NCBI RefSeq assembly: GCF_008364685.1
Contig: NZ_VTTL01000007.1
Coordinates: forward strand, 62,001 to 126,000
DNA length: 64,000 nt
Source: Xanthobacter oligotrophicus
Lineage (GTDB): Bacteria > Pseudomonadota > Alphaproteobacteria > Rhizobiales > Xanthobacteraceae
Direction of reading: 5' to 3'
Made by a program: the position numbers and the translations under genes. The notes beneath the pieces are model-generated. The model saw nothing but the letters and a program-made list of their open reading frames with translations, searched no databases and was not told where the DNA came from. Of the stretch, positions 17,425 through 24,367 are shown one piece after another (position 1 is the stretch's first letter; every line of letters starts with the position of its first letter).

Positions 17425-17462
17425 TTGAATATGATTAAATCAATTGATTTAATCATATTCAA
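17425..17462. promoter_or_regulatory. Perfect 38-bp A+T-rich palindrome upstream of the metQ-like gene
   Basis: Half-site TTGAATATGATTAAATCAA at 17425-17443 is followed immediately by its exact reverse complement, ending 23 bases before the ATG at 17486. It is strikingly A+T-rich in a G+C-rich region. A perfect palindrome without spacer right ahead of a gene suggests an operator for a dimeric or tetrameric repressor, or a cruciform/terminator-like element for the upstream gene (no T-run on either side supports the operator view). The regulator is unknown. Confidence 0.75.
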
Positions 17463-17485
17463 TTCAGCGTCAGCGGAGCCGTTCC

Positions 17486-18292
17486 ATGTCCTTGCCCATC
17501 ACGCCTCGTTCCCTGCTGCGGGGTGCCGCCCTGGCCGCCGCGCTCTGCCTTGTCGGCACCAGCTTCGCGCAGGCGGAGACCATCCGCGTCGGCGTCACGG
17601 CCGGCCCCCATGCGGAGGTGCTCGACGTGGTGAAGAAGGTGGCGGCCGGGCAGGGGCTCGACATCAAGGTGGTGGAGTTCACCGACTATGTCGTGCCCAA
17701 CCAGGCGCTCGCCAACAAGGAACTGGAGGCCAATTCCTTCCAGCACGAGCCCTATCTGAAGAACCAGGTGGCCAAGACCGGCTGGAAGATCGTGAAGGTG
17801 GCGCAGACCATCGCTTCGCCTCAGGGCATTTATTCCATCAAGTACAAGTCGTTCGACGAGGTGCCCGCAGGCGCCACCATCGCGATCCAGAACGATCCCA
17901 GCAATGCGGCGCGCTCGCTGCAGATCCTCGCGCACTACGGGCTGATCAAGCTGAAGCCGGATGCCGGCATCACTGCCACCGAGCTGGACATCATCGAGAA
18001 TCCAAAGAAGTTCAAGTTCATCCAGCTCGATGCCGCCCAGCTTCCCCGGGCCCTGCCGGACGTGGATGCGGCCTCGATCAACAACAATTATGCGGTCCAG
18101 GCTGGCCTCAACCCGGCCAAGGACGCCCTTATCCGCGAGCCGGTGGACGGGCCCTGGGTGAATATCCTGGCCGTGCGCGAGGAGGACAAGGACAAGCCCT
18201 GGGTGAAGCAGCTCATCGCCGCCTATCATTCCGATGCGGTGAAAGCCTTCCTCGCCGAACGCTTCAAGGGCTCGTATCTGCCGACCTGGTAA
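17486..18292 (+). CDS. MetQ/NlpA-family ABC transporter substrate-binding protein
   Basis: Periplasmic binding protein of 268 residues. The signal peptide ends at AQA (cleavage before ETIRVG); there is no lipobox cysteine, unlike classical MetQ. Family landmarks: GVTAGPHAEVLDVVKK, FTDYVVPNQALANKELEAN, FQHEPYL, ATIAIQNDPSNAARSL, DAAQLPRALPDVDAASINNNYA. Characterised relatives bind methionine for the MetNI transporter. No metN or metI is adjacent, so the partner transporter is elsewhere or the specificity differs. The perfect palindrome at 17425-17462 is the likely control site. Confidence 0.9.
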   Translation: MSLPITPRSLLRGAALAAALCLVGTSFAQAETIRVGVTAGPHAEVLDVVKKVAAGQGLDIKVVEFTDYVVPNQALANKELEANSFQHEPYLKNQVAKTGWKIVKVAQTIASPQGIYSIKYKSFDEVPAGATIAIQNDPSNAARSLQILAHYGLIKLKPDAGITATELDIIENPKKFKFIQLDAAQLPRALPDVDAASINNNYAVQAGLNPAKDALIREPVDGPWVNILAVREEDKDKPWVKQLIAAYHSDAVKAFLAERFKGSYLPTW

Positions 18293-18338
18293 GAGCCACC
18301 TTGAGAGGGCACTTGGTGAGGACACTTGGTGAGCGACC

Positions 18339-19325
18339 TCAGCTGCGCCAGACCTCGCCGGGATGGAACGGCAGGAACCGCTCCGCCGCGATGCCCGCGG
18401 CCCGCAGCGCCTCGGCGAGGGCGTGCTTCGGTGCGTCCTGGGCCTCGTCGGTCAGGCGGAAGGTGCCCCAGTGGATCCCGAGGCCCTGTTCCGCACCGGT
18501 ATCCTCCAGGATGCGCACGGCCTCTTCCGGATTGGTGTGCTGGGGCGCCATGAACCAGCGTGGCTCGTAGGCGCCGATTGGGATGAACGCGAGGCGCGGC
18601 GGCCCGAAGGCGTGGCGCACCGCGCGGAAGATTTCGCCGGTGCCATAGCCGGTATCGCCGGCGAAATAGATCACGCCTTCCGGCGTCGCCAGCACGAACC
18701 CTCCCCACAGGGCGAAGCGGCGATCCTTCAGGCTGCGTGCCGACCAGTGGTTGGCGGGATGGATGACCGCGTCCACGTCCGCGCTCAACGCGAAGCGATC
18801 CCCCCAGTCGCCCGTCGCCACGGCCAGGTCCGGCAGCTTGCGGCGGATGACGGCGTCGTTGCCGAGGGGGGCGACAAGGCGGGGCCGGTGCGCCTGCGCC
18901 AGCCGGCCGAGGGTCGGCAGGTCGAGATGGTCGTAATGGTTGTGGCTGAGCAGGATCACATGGATCTGCGGCAGCGCCTCAAACAGGATGCCCGGCGGGT
19001 TGAACCGCTTCGGCCCGACGAAGGCCAGCGGGCTCGCGCGCTCCGACCAGACCGGATCGGTGAGGATGTTGAGGCCCGCCACCTGGATCAGCACGCTCGC
19101 ATGCCCCACCATGCTCACCCGGATGCCGGAGGTGACCTCGGCCGGCGGCGTGTCGGTGGCCGTGGGCAGGGCCGGCACGGACGGCCACGCGCCGCGGTCC
19201 GTGCCCCGCCTGCGCCAGCGCATCAGGTCGCGCGCGGTCTTGTCGGTGGAGGGGTGATCGGGATTGAAGAAGCGCGTCCCGTCGAAATGGTCCGAGGGCG
19301 CGCCCTGATGGTAGGGGCGGGGCAT
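18339..19325 (-). CDS. MBL-fold metallo-hydrolase (UlaG/NAPE-PLD-like)
   Basis: Metal-dependent hydrolase of 328 residues. The N-terminus FDGTRFFNPDHP and the core VGHASVLIQVAGLNILTDPVWSERASP, LLSHNHYDHLDLPTL, FAGDTGYG and PIGAYEPRWFMAPQHTNPEEAV are characteristic of the group that includes N-acyl-phosphatidylethanolamine phospholipase D and bacterial homologs. HxHxDH metal ligands appear as HNHYDH. No signal peptide. It is the last chromosomal gene before the integrated element. Lipid or phosphodiester substrate is inferred from family only. Confidence 0.87.
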   Translation of the reverse strand: MPRPYHQGAPSDHFDGTRFFNPDHPSTDKTARDLMRWRRRGTDRGAWPSVPALPTATDTPPAEVTSGIRVSMVGHASVLIQVAGLNILTDPVWSERASPLAFVGPKRFNPPGILFEALPQIHVILLSHNHYDHLDLPTLGRLAQAHRPRLVAPLGNDAVIRRKLPDLAVATGDWGDRFALSADVDAVIHPANHWSARSLKDRRFALWGGFVLATPEGVIYFAGDTGYGTGEIFRAVRHAFGPPRLAFIPIGAYEPRWFMAPQHTNPEEAVRILEDTGAEQGLGIHWGTFRLTDEAQDAPKHALAEALRAAGIAAERFLPFHPGEVWRS

Positions 19326-19408
19326 GGCTGCTTATACCAGCGCGCGTCGATAAGGTCCCGGTCCACCCGCCACTGGACCTCCTGCCGCCGCACCGGCAGG
19401 TCCGCAGA

Positions 19409-19426
19409 TGGCTGGGGCGCCTGGAT
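19409..19426. repeat. attL: copy of the tRNA-Gln 3' end
   Basis: TGGCTGGGGCGCCTGGAT, identical to the CCA end, acceptor 3' strand and part of the T-arm of the tRNA-Gln gene at 27964-27981. The sequence after it (CCCCAGCC) does not continue the tRNA, so this is a fragment and not a second tRNA gene. Confidence 0.88.
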
Positions 19427-19489
19427 CCCCAGCCGAGGCGTCGTGTTGTCGTTTTGGATCAATGAGATCAGTTGGTTATGCCGCATCGA

Positions 19490-19517
19490 TGTACTAGAAC
19501 GATGTACTAGAACGAGG
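19490..19517. repeat. 28-bp repeat near the left end of the element (candidate integrase arm site)
   Basis: Two head-to-tail units of TGTACTAGAACGA (19490-19502 and 19503/4-19516). The same 28 bases, with one mismatch (C to T at the position of 19500), recur at 27890-27917 in the same orientation. Lies between attL and the integrase start. Placement fits arm-type integrase binding sites; overlap with the integrase promoter is also possible. Confidence 0.75.
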
Positions 19518-19535
19518 AAAGGTGGGCGGTATCCA

Positions 19536-21011
19536 ATGGCGCCAAGGGCGAATTGGCTGAAGCGTAGGGCGAACGTCTGGTGGTTTCAGATAGCGGTCCC
19601 CGTGACGGTGCAGCCCGCTGTCGGGAAGAAGATGGTTGCCGAGAACCTGAAGACAGCCGACCGGCGTCTGGCCCAGCATCTGGCGCTTGAGAAGGCGGCC
19701 TATTGGAAGCGACAGTTCGATCTGCTCCGGGTGTCGGAGGTGGAGACACAGCCTCCCCATGTCGTCTTTGAGGAGGTGGTCCAGCGCATCAACTGGCTGA
19801 GGCAGAAATTCCGCGATCCCGACGATCTGGACCAACAGCTCGACCTCCTCTGGGATGGCTATGCCGATCCCGAGGCGCGCCGTCTTGGCGTGGGCGAACT
19901 GAGCGAGACCGATCCCGCGGAGGTCCATCCCGAGGTGGCGGCTGCGCTGGAAGCGATCAAGGCCGCGCGAGCGGGCGAGGTGGAGGCGCCTGCCGAGTTT
20001 CGCGCGCCGTTCTCTGATCTTTCCGCACGCTACATCGCCGACATACAGCGGGACACGGCGAACCGTCGCACCATGCAAACCATCTCACAGATGGAAGCCG
20101 TCTTTCGACTGTTTCGGGACCACATCGGCGACAAGCCCCTCGCCACCGTGAAGGGCAAGGTGGTCGCCGCCTTCTTCGATAAAGTGAAGCGGCTTGACCC
20201 GAACTGGGGTCGGTCGCCGGATACGAAGGGGCGCACCCTCGATCAGTTACTCGCCTCCTATGCGAAGGCGGGTGGCAAGGTGCTCAGCAGCCGGACGCTG
20301 AACCGCTACGTCTCTTCGCTGAACGGGCTGTGGGATTGGGCGGACAGCAGAGGTGAAGTGTCGGGCAAAAACCCCTTCTCCGGCCACTGGACCAAGGTGA
20401 AAACGCGGAGAAATGCTCATGCCCCTTGGACAGACGAGGCGCTGAAGTTGGTGCTGAGATTCCAGTCGAGCCCTGGGAGCGAGGGCAAGCCAAACCCTCT
20501 GTACTGGCTCCCCCGCATCGCCCTGCTGTCAGGGATGCGCCTGAACGAGATTTGCTCGCTGGAATGGGCGGACGTGCAGACGGCGGAGGGCGTGACCTAT
20601 TTCGACATCCCCGAGGGCAAGACGGAAAGCAGCGTTCGTGTCGTGCCCGTCCACAGCGCCTTGGCCCCCTTCCTCGACCTGTGCCCCCGATCCGGCTTCC
20701 TGTTCCCCAACTTGGTACCGGGCGGCCCCGACAAGAAGCGAGGTTGGAACATCGGCAAGAAGCTTGGGCGGGTCACGCTCGCTGCGGTTAAGGCCGGTTC
20801 ACTGACGGCCGAACAGCGCTCCACCTTCCACGGCTTCCGCAAGAATGTCGCCCAGGCATTCGAACGCCACCGCATCGCCGAGACGGAGGCGGCCCAGATC
20901 ATCGGCCATAAGAAGCCCGGTATGACCTACGGGGTGTATTCGCCGATCGGACTTAGGATCGAGCAGAAGCAAGGGTTGGTGGAGTTGCTGGGATTGCCGG
21001 GGGAGGGGTGA
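19536..21011 (+). CDS. int: Tyrosine recombinase/integrase of the element
   Basis: Site-specific recombinase of 491 residues. The catalytic residues are all present: Arg335 (LLSGMRLNEIC), His432 and Arg435 (FHGFRKN), His458 (IIGHKK) and nucleophile Tyr468 (YGVYSP). The N-terminal third (MAPRANWLKRRANVWWFQIAV, ENLKTADRRLAQHLA) is the arm-binding region of phage-type integrases, followed by a SAM-like core-binding domain (about 175-280). The start ATG 19536 follows AGGAAAGG; the longer frame upstream overlaps the MBL gene and the att site. It sits next to attL and presumably integrates the element at tRNA-Gln. Confidence 0.93.
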   Translation: MAPRANWLKRRANVWWFQIAVPVTVQPAVGKKMVAENLKTADRRLAQHLALEKAAYWKRQFDLLRVSEVETQPPHVVFEEVVQRINWLRQKFRDPDDLDQQLDLLWDGYADPEARRLGVGELSETDPAEVHPEVAAALEAIKAARAGEVEAPAEFRAPFSDLSARYIADIQRDTANRRTMQTISQMEAVFRLFRDHIGDKPLATVKGKVVAAFFDKVKRLDPNWGRSPDTKGRTLDQLLASYAKAGGKVLSSRTLNRYVSSLNGLWDWADSRGEVSGKNPFSGHWTKVKTRRNAHAPWTDEALKLVLRFQSSPGSEGKPNPLYWLPRIALLSGMRLNEICSLEWADVQTAEGVTYFDIPEGKTESSVRVVPVHSALAPFLDLCPRSGFLFPNLVPGGPDKKRGWNIGKKLGRVTLAAVKAGSLTAEQRSTFHGFRKNVAQAFERHRIAETEAAQIIGHKKPGMTYGVYSPIGLRIEQKQGLVELLGLPGEG

Positions 21012-21340
21012 ACGTCGGTGGCGCGCCAGAAGCGGTCATCCGAACCCACGCCCTCCAGCAGAGTGGCCTCAGGGGGATAGTCGCTTCGTCACTTTCTTTC
21101 TCGGTGGATCCGAGGGCGATCGACGTCGGCACAGCCCCATTTCGCCTTTGCGCTGAACGCGAACCCGGTTGCACCGGAACACCGAGTTTCTGCGAGGTAT
21201 CCCGTCCAGCAGGCGCGGATGGCACAATCGAGAACCGTCGTGGTCTGAGGTGTCGGCAGTGCGTCAATTGCCGCGATAGGGACCGGGCCGAAGAATGGGC
21301 AATGGTGCCTGCTCGGACCCGATCACGGCGTCCTACGGGG
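21012..21340. other. Intergenic region between integrase and DUF6527 gene, no gene seen
   Basis: Convergent spacer of 329 bases between the integrase (plus) and the ubiquitin-like operon (minus). Open frames here are fragmentary and without ribosome-binding sites. No convincing terminator hairpin with T-run was found on either strand. Confidence 0.4.
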
Positions 21341-21748
21341 CTAACGGCCAAACAATCTCTTGAGCCAGTTCCAGAAACGATAAAGCCAACCGTCCTTGGC
21401 GTACATAGCATCGTAATGCGCTTTGCGGCGCGATTCTTCAGCCTGCCGACCGGCCATGATTTGCTCATGCGTCCAGGTACCACACCATATAATCTCGCCG
21501 CGGTCGATGATGTAATGCGACTTGCAGGCTTGCTGCCAATTGCCAACAGAAGGCCACAGGCTTGGACCACTGGCGGTCTCCTTCAAGCTCCACTCCGTCT
21601 GCCCGAGCGGCGTGCGGATCTTCGCGCCGCAGCCGCATGCGCAGAGATGCGCCACCGCGCCATATTTTTCGGAGACGTAGAGAACCCCAGGCTCAAGCTG
21701 CTTGGGCATAAACTCGACGCGCTGAAGGGTGATGTGCTCAAGCTTCAT
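21341..21748 (-). CDS. DUF6527 family protein of the ubiquitin-like operon
   Basis: Last gene of the operon, 135 residues. The pattern HLCACGCGAKIRTPL (His34, Cys36, Cys38, Cys40), PSVGNWQQACKSHYII (Cys75, His78) and GEIIWCGTW matches the family I know as DUF6527, which accompanies multiubiquitin and ThiF genes. The clustered Cys/His residues suggest a structural or catalytic zinc site. The basic/aromatic C-terminus (YRFWNWLKRLFGR) could be amphipathic. Its start overlaps the end of the E1-like gene by 11 bases, so it is translationally coupled. Biochemical role unknown; a ligase-like or deconjugating function is only speculation. Confidence 0.8.
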   Translation of the reverse strand: MKLEHITLQRVEFMPKQLEPGVLYVSEKYGAVAHLCACGCGAKIRTPLGQTEWSLKETASGPSLWPSVGNWQQACKSHYIIDRGEIIWCGTWTHEQIMAGRQAEESRRKAHYDAMYAKDGWLYRFWNWLKRLFGR

Positions 21749-22946
21749 GGAGTTCTGATCGCGTTGCTATTTTGCCGTCGGCGAGATCGAACAGCACATG
21801 GAAGTCCGGAGTGTGCTCGACGTAGAAGCCTTTCAAGCGCTTAAACTTCATGACTGCAATCGCAGCGTTCAAGGCGTTCAACTCGCTGATCTGGATGTTC
21901 ACGCGGTACTCTTCATTCGGTCGGTCGCTCAGCTCAGCGAGTTCCATCGCCCTCACCGCAGACGCGGTCTCGGGCGCGTAATAGGTCGCCCGCATCATGC
22001 CGGAGAGCGCACCGTGTTTGCGGTTTAGCCCCATGCCTACGTCGATGAACGGAACGCCGAGCCCGATCAACAAGTCGAAGATGCCTGCGCGTGAGCTGCC
22101 CTTGTCCACACAGACGAAGGCGAAGGTGACTCCCTCGAAGTCGTCGGCGCAGGACGCATCGATGAACTTGGCCTCCAGCTTCAGGCCGTGACGAAGATTG
22201 TCATACCGGGCCTGGTACATCTTGGCCTTCGACAGGTTGAACTCATCATGCTCGAACCGTCCCGGCGAGCGAAATACGTTGTGAACGTGAAACGGATCGA
22301 GGTCGAATCCACGGATCTCTTTGACAGGCGTCTTGGCCAGAAAGTCGAGCGTGTAAGCTCCGGTACCCCCCAGACCGATGATGGCCACAACCTCATTGTG
22401 AAACTTCGCGGACAAGCCGGTGATTTCCGCTCGGCTTGTCATGGTGTCGTGGATCTTAAATATGGCGTCCTCGGCCGTCTTCTCGACAGTCCGGTACGTC
22501 AGCGGCTCCTTCCGGCCTGTGTACATCGCCATCGCAGGACCAGAGATTATACCGACGTAGCTCTCGATCTTGTCGAAGAAATTATCAAACCCGACAAGTT
22601 GACCGTTCACGCGTGGCTTGTTTGAGAAGCTGCGCCGCACGACCACATCAGATGCCTCGGCACTCAGCGTCAAAGTAGTTGGCCCTCCCGCGAGATTGCC
22701 GATCTGACTGCCATCCATATTATAGGGGTGCGAGCCCGCGAAGAAGATCTGATGATCCTCCTGGCAGACATGCTCATTGTCGGTGAACACCAACTTGGTG
22801 ACGATTGCACCAACTTGGTACGCACCGTTCACATCGAGATAGGGGACATCGCGAACGATCAGATACTCGCTATCGAAACCGACCGCGTACCCCTTCTCGA
22901 CAAGACGACGGATATCGTCGTTATGACTGACCAGTTTCTGAAACAC
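21738..22946 (-). CDS. ThiF/E1-like adenylyltransferase with N-terminal DUF6791-type domain
   Basis: Protein of 402 residues. Residues ~1-165 (VEKGYAVGFDSEYLIVRDVPY, GAIVTKLVF, SFSNKPR, FDKIESYVGIISGPA) look like the domain called DUF6791. Residues ~183-380 are a ThiF fold: IIGLGGTGAYTLDFL (Gly-rich loop 191-196), FDLDPFHVHNVFR (Asp215, Asp217, Asn223, Arg226), KAKMYQ, and FVCVDKGSSR (Asp281). Such enzymes adenylate the C-terminus of ubiquitin-like proteins. Only three cysteines exist (61, 266, 279) and none lies after 279, so the usual E1 catalytic-loop cysteine and CxxC zinc pairs are missing. Start is GTG 22946, inside the end of the upstream gene (26-base overlap). Confidence 0.86.
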   Translation of the reverse strand: MFQKLVSHNDDIRRLVEKGYAVGFDSEYLIVRDVPYLDVNGAYQVGAIVTKLVFTDNEHVCQEDHQIFFAGSHPYNMDGSQIGNLAGGPTTLTLSAEASDVVVRRSFSNKPRVNGQLVGFDNFFDKIESYVGIISGPAMAMYTGRKEPLTYRTVEKTAEDAIFKIHDTMTSRAEITGLSAKFHNEVVAIIGLGGTGAYTLDFLAKTPVKEIRGFDLDPFHVHNVFRSPGRFEHDEFNLSKAKMYQARYDNLRHGLKLEAKFIDASCADDFEGVTFAFVCVDKGSSRAGIFDLLIGLGVPFIDVGMGLNRKHGALSGMMRATYYAPETASAVRAMELAELSDRPNEEYRVNIQISELNALNAAIAVMKFKRLKGFYVEHTPDFHVLFDLADGKIATRSELHEA

Positions 22947-23637
22947 TGAAGATCATCCCGTCTTTGACATGCACCGACTCGCCCTTGGCCAGAACGCCGT
23001 CTGGCCGATTGTTGGGGCCGTTTGTGTATTTCACCGAATATGTGATTTCCGGATGTTGGGCGTAGTCTGGCACCTCCAACGTGACGACTTGGTCATAGCT
23101 GATCTTGTTCTTCGTCCAGCTATGCGGCGAGCCCTCGACGATAATGGTCAAGGTCGCTTTGGCCGGACGTGTCTTGAACTTTTCGACACCGTCACCGGCC
23201 AGACGCACATCGTGGTCATCGCTAATGACCTTGTCGGGCTGCTCTTCGCGTTCCAGCAGCAGCTCTGTATCGGCGTTGTCCTTGCCGACCAGTTGCTTGA
23301 TGTAGCGACCCTTCAGAGTCTTGAGCGGCCAGACCATGCTCAGGCCATCGACGAAAAAGCGGTACGTGCCATCACTCCGGATCACGAAGAAGCGATCCGC
23401 CTTCTTCAAATCGGCAATCTCGGTCGGGCGCAACTCCTCCAGCTCAAGATTGGCGAGTTGGTGAAGCACCACGAACTCGGTGACGGGATGCGCTCCGAAT
23501 GCTTCCGCGATCTGTCCACCCGTAACCTTGCGGTCATCGAAGGGAAAGGTACGGAAGTTGAACGACTCGTCGGCAATATGCGCCGCGGTCTGGTCCTGAT
23601 TGGCGGAGATCGGCTCCGGCGCGTCAGCTATGCTCAT
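22921..23637 (-). CDS. Multiubiquitin protein: three ubiquitin-like domains in tandem
   Basis: Cytoplasmic protein of 238 residues that I read as three beta-grasp repeats: about 26-88 (FNFRTFPFDDRKVTG...FFVIRSD), 92-157 (YRFFVDGLSMVWP...GVEKFKT) and 162-234 (LTIIVEGSPHSWTKNKISYD...VHVKDGMIFSVSE). The third has the signature of the Multi_ubiq family (ISYDQVVTLE, LAKGESVHVKDGMIFSV). There is no diglycine at or near the C-terminus, which ends SVSETGQS, and no cysteine anywhere. The start has AAAGGAG upstream. It is the presumed substrate of the E1-like enzyme encoded by the overlapping next gene. Confidence 0.88.
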   Translation of the reverse strand: MSIADAPEPISANQDQTAAHIADESFNFRTFPFDDRKVTGGQIAEAFGAHPVTEFVVLHQLANLELEELRPTEIADLKKADRFFVIRSDGTYRFFVDGLSMVWPLKTLKGRYIKQLVGKDNADTELLLEREEQPDKVISDDHDVRLAGDGVEKFKTRPAKATLTIIVEGSPHSWTKNKISYDQVVTLEVPDYAQHPEITYSVKYTNGPNNRPDGVLAKGESVHVKDGMIFSVSETGQS

Positions 23638-23655
23638 CGTAAAATCTCCTTTTCC

Positions 23656-23898
23656 TTAGTGCTTTTTGTCGCGCGGCGGATTGGGATCGTTCCCCGGCGC
23701 AACCGTGTCTGAGTCGCGCCATTTCCCATCGCGGCCTTGAATGCGTACTTCACCGCCGCCAAGGCCACGAACTGTGCTCTTGGCCTGCTGCTCGGCGCTG
23801 CTCTGCTTGCGATGGACGCTTTCCGGTGCAGCCACTCCGCCCTTCTTCACCGCCCAGTCGTTGCCGTGGCGAACCACGAATCTGTCGTTCTTAGCCAT
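23656..23898 (-). CDS. DUF2188 family small protein, first gene of the ubiquitin-like operon
   Basis: Protein of 80 residues starting MAKNDRFVVRHGNDWAVKKGG, followed by a helix with SSAEQQAKSTVRGLGGGEVRIQGRDGKWRDSDT and a charged tail. The W-V-K, A-A and DG-W-DSDT pattern is that of DUF2188, a short beta-alpha-beta domain of unknown function. The start at 23898 was preferred over 23913 because GGAAG lies ahead. It ends 18 bases before the multiubiquitin start, on the same strand, so it probably belongs to the same transcript. Whether it takes part in conjugation is unknown. Confidence 0.75.
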   Translation of the reverse strand: MAKNDRFVVRHGNDWAVKKGGVAAPESVHRKQSSAEQQAKSTVRGLGGGEVRIQGRDGKWRDSDTVAPGNDPNPPRDKKH

Positions 23899-24013
23899 TC
23901 CGGCTTCTTCCAAAGGGCGGTTGCCACATGCGCATCCGCCATGCCATAATTGTTACAACCGCCATCCTGGAGTGAGATGGCGTATCCGTCAAGTTAAATA
24001 TATCGAAAGCGCC
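23899..24013. promoter_or_regulatory. Divergent promoter region between Ubl operon and XRE/ImmA genes
   Basis: Only 115 bases separate the divergent starts, so both promoters and any XRE operator must be here. An 8-bp inverted repeat, GGCGGTTG (23916-23923) and CAACCGCC (23956-23963), spans much of it. A+T-rich stretches (CCATAATTGTTAC near 23945 and AAGTTAAATATATC near 23991) are candidate -10 regions for the minus and plus directions. No site is experimentally supported. Confidence 0.45.
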
Positions 24014-24367
24014 ATGCAGCCTGATCAGCCAGCTGATATCTTTAAAGAACGCCTCAAGGCCGCCCGCACCTTGAGAGGCCTGAATCAAGCCGAACTCGCC
24101 GCCAAGGCCGGTCTGCCCGCCGCGTCCGTCTCCCATTTCGAATCTGGACCGCGAAAGCCGTCCTTCGACAATCTGCGCTCGCTTGCATCGGCGCTGAACG
24201 TCACCACCGACTACCTGTTGGGCCGCTCCGATGCGCCGGATGCATCGGCGGAAACGGTGGGGCGTCTGCACCGTGATCTCGGAAAACTCACCGAGCAGGA
24301 TCTCAAACTGGCGACGGATTTCATCCAACTTCTCGCCAAGCAAAGAGGCGTCAAGGGCAACGAATGA
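24014..24367 (+). CDS. XRE-family transcriptional regulator
   Basis: DNA-binding protein of 117 residues. A Cro/CI-type helix-turn-helix occupies about residues 10-67 (FKERLKAARTLRGLNQAELAAKAGLPAASVSHFESG, LASALNVTTDYLLG). The rest is a short helical tail (LHRDLGKLTEQDLKLATDFIQLLAKQ). The stop codon overlaps the start of the metallopeptidase gene by 4 bases (ATGA). XRE/ImmA pairs of this kind control mobile elements: the protease inactivates the repressor. Here the pair faces the ubiquitin-like operon, which is its likely target. Confidence 0.9.
   Translation: MQPDQPADIFKERLKAARTLRGLNQAELAAKAGLPAASVSHFESGPRKPSFDNLRSLASALNVTTDYLLGRSDAPDASAETVGRLHRDLGKLTEQDLKLATDFIQLLAKQRGVKGNE

Noticed and set aside
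17339-17485. SAM riboswitch upstream of the MetQ-like gene
   Set aside because: The spacer contains only the A+T palindrome; no multi-helix junction or conserved SAM-riboswitch segments are visible.
19409-19426. A second tRNA-Gln gene at the left end of the element
   Set aside because: Only 18 bases match; the T-arm and everything beyond are missing, so it is an att duplication.
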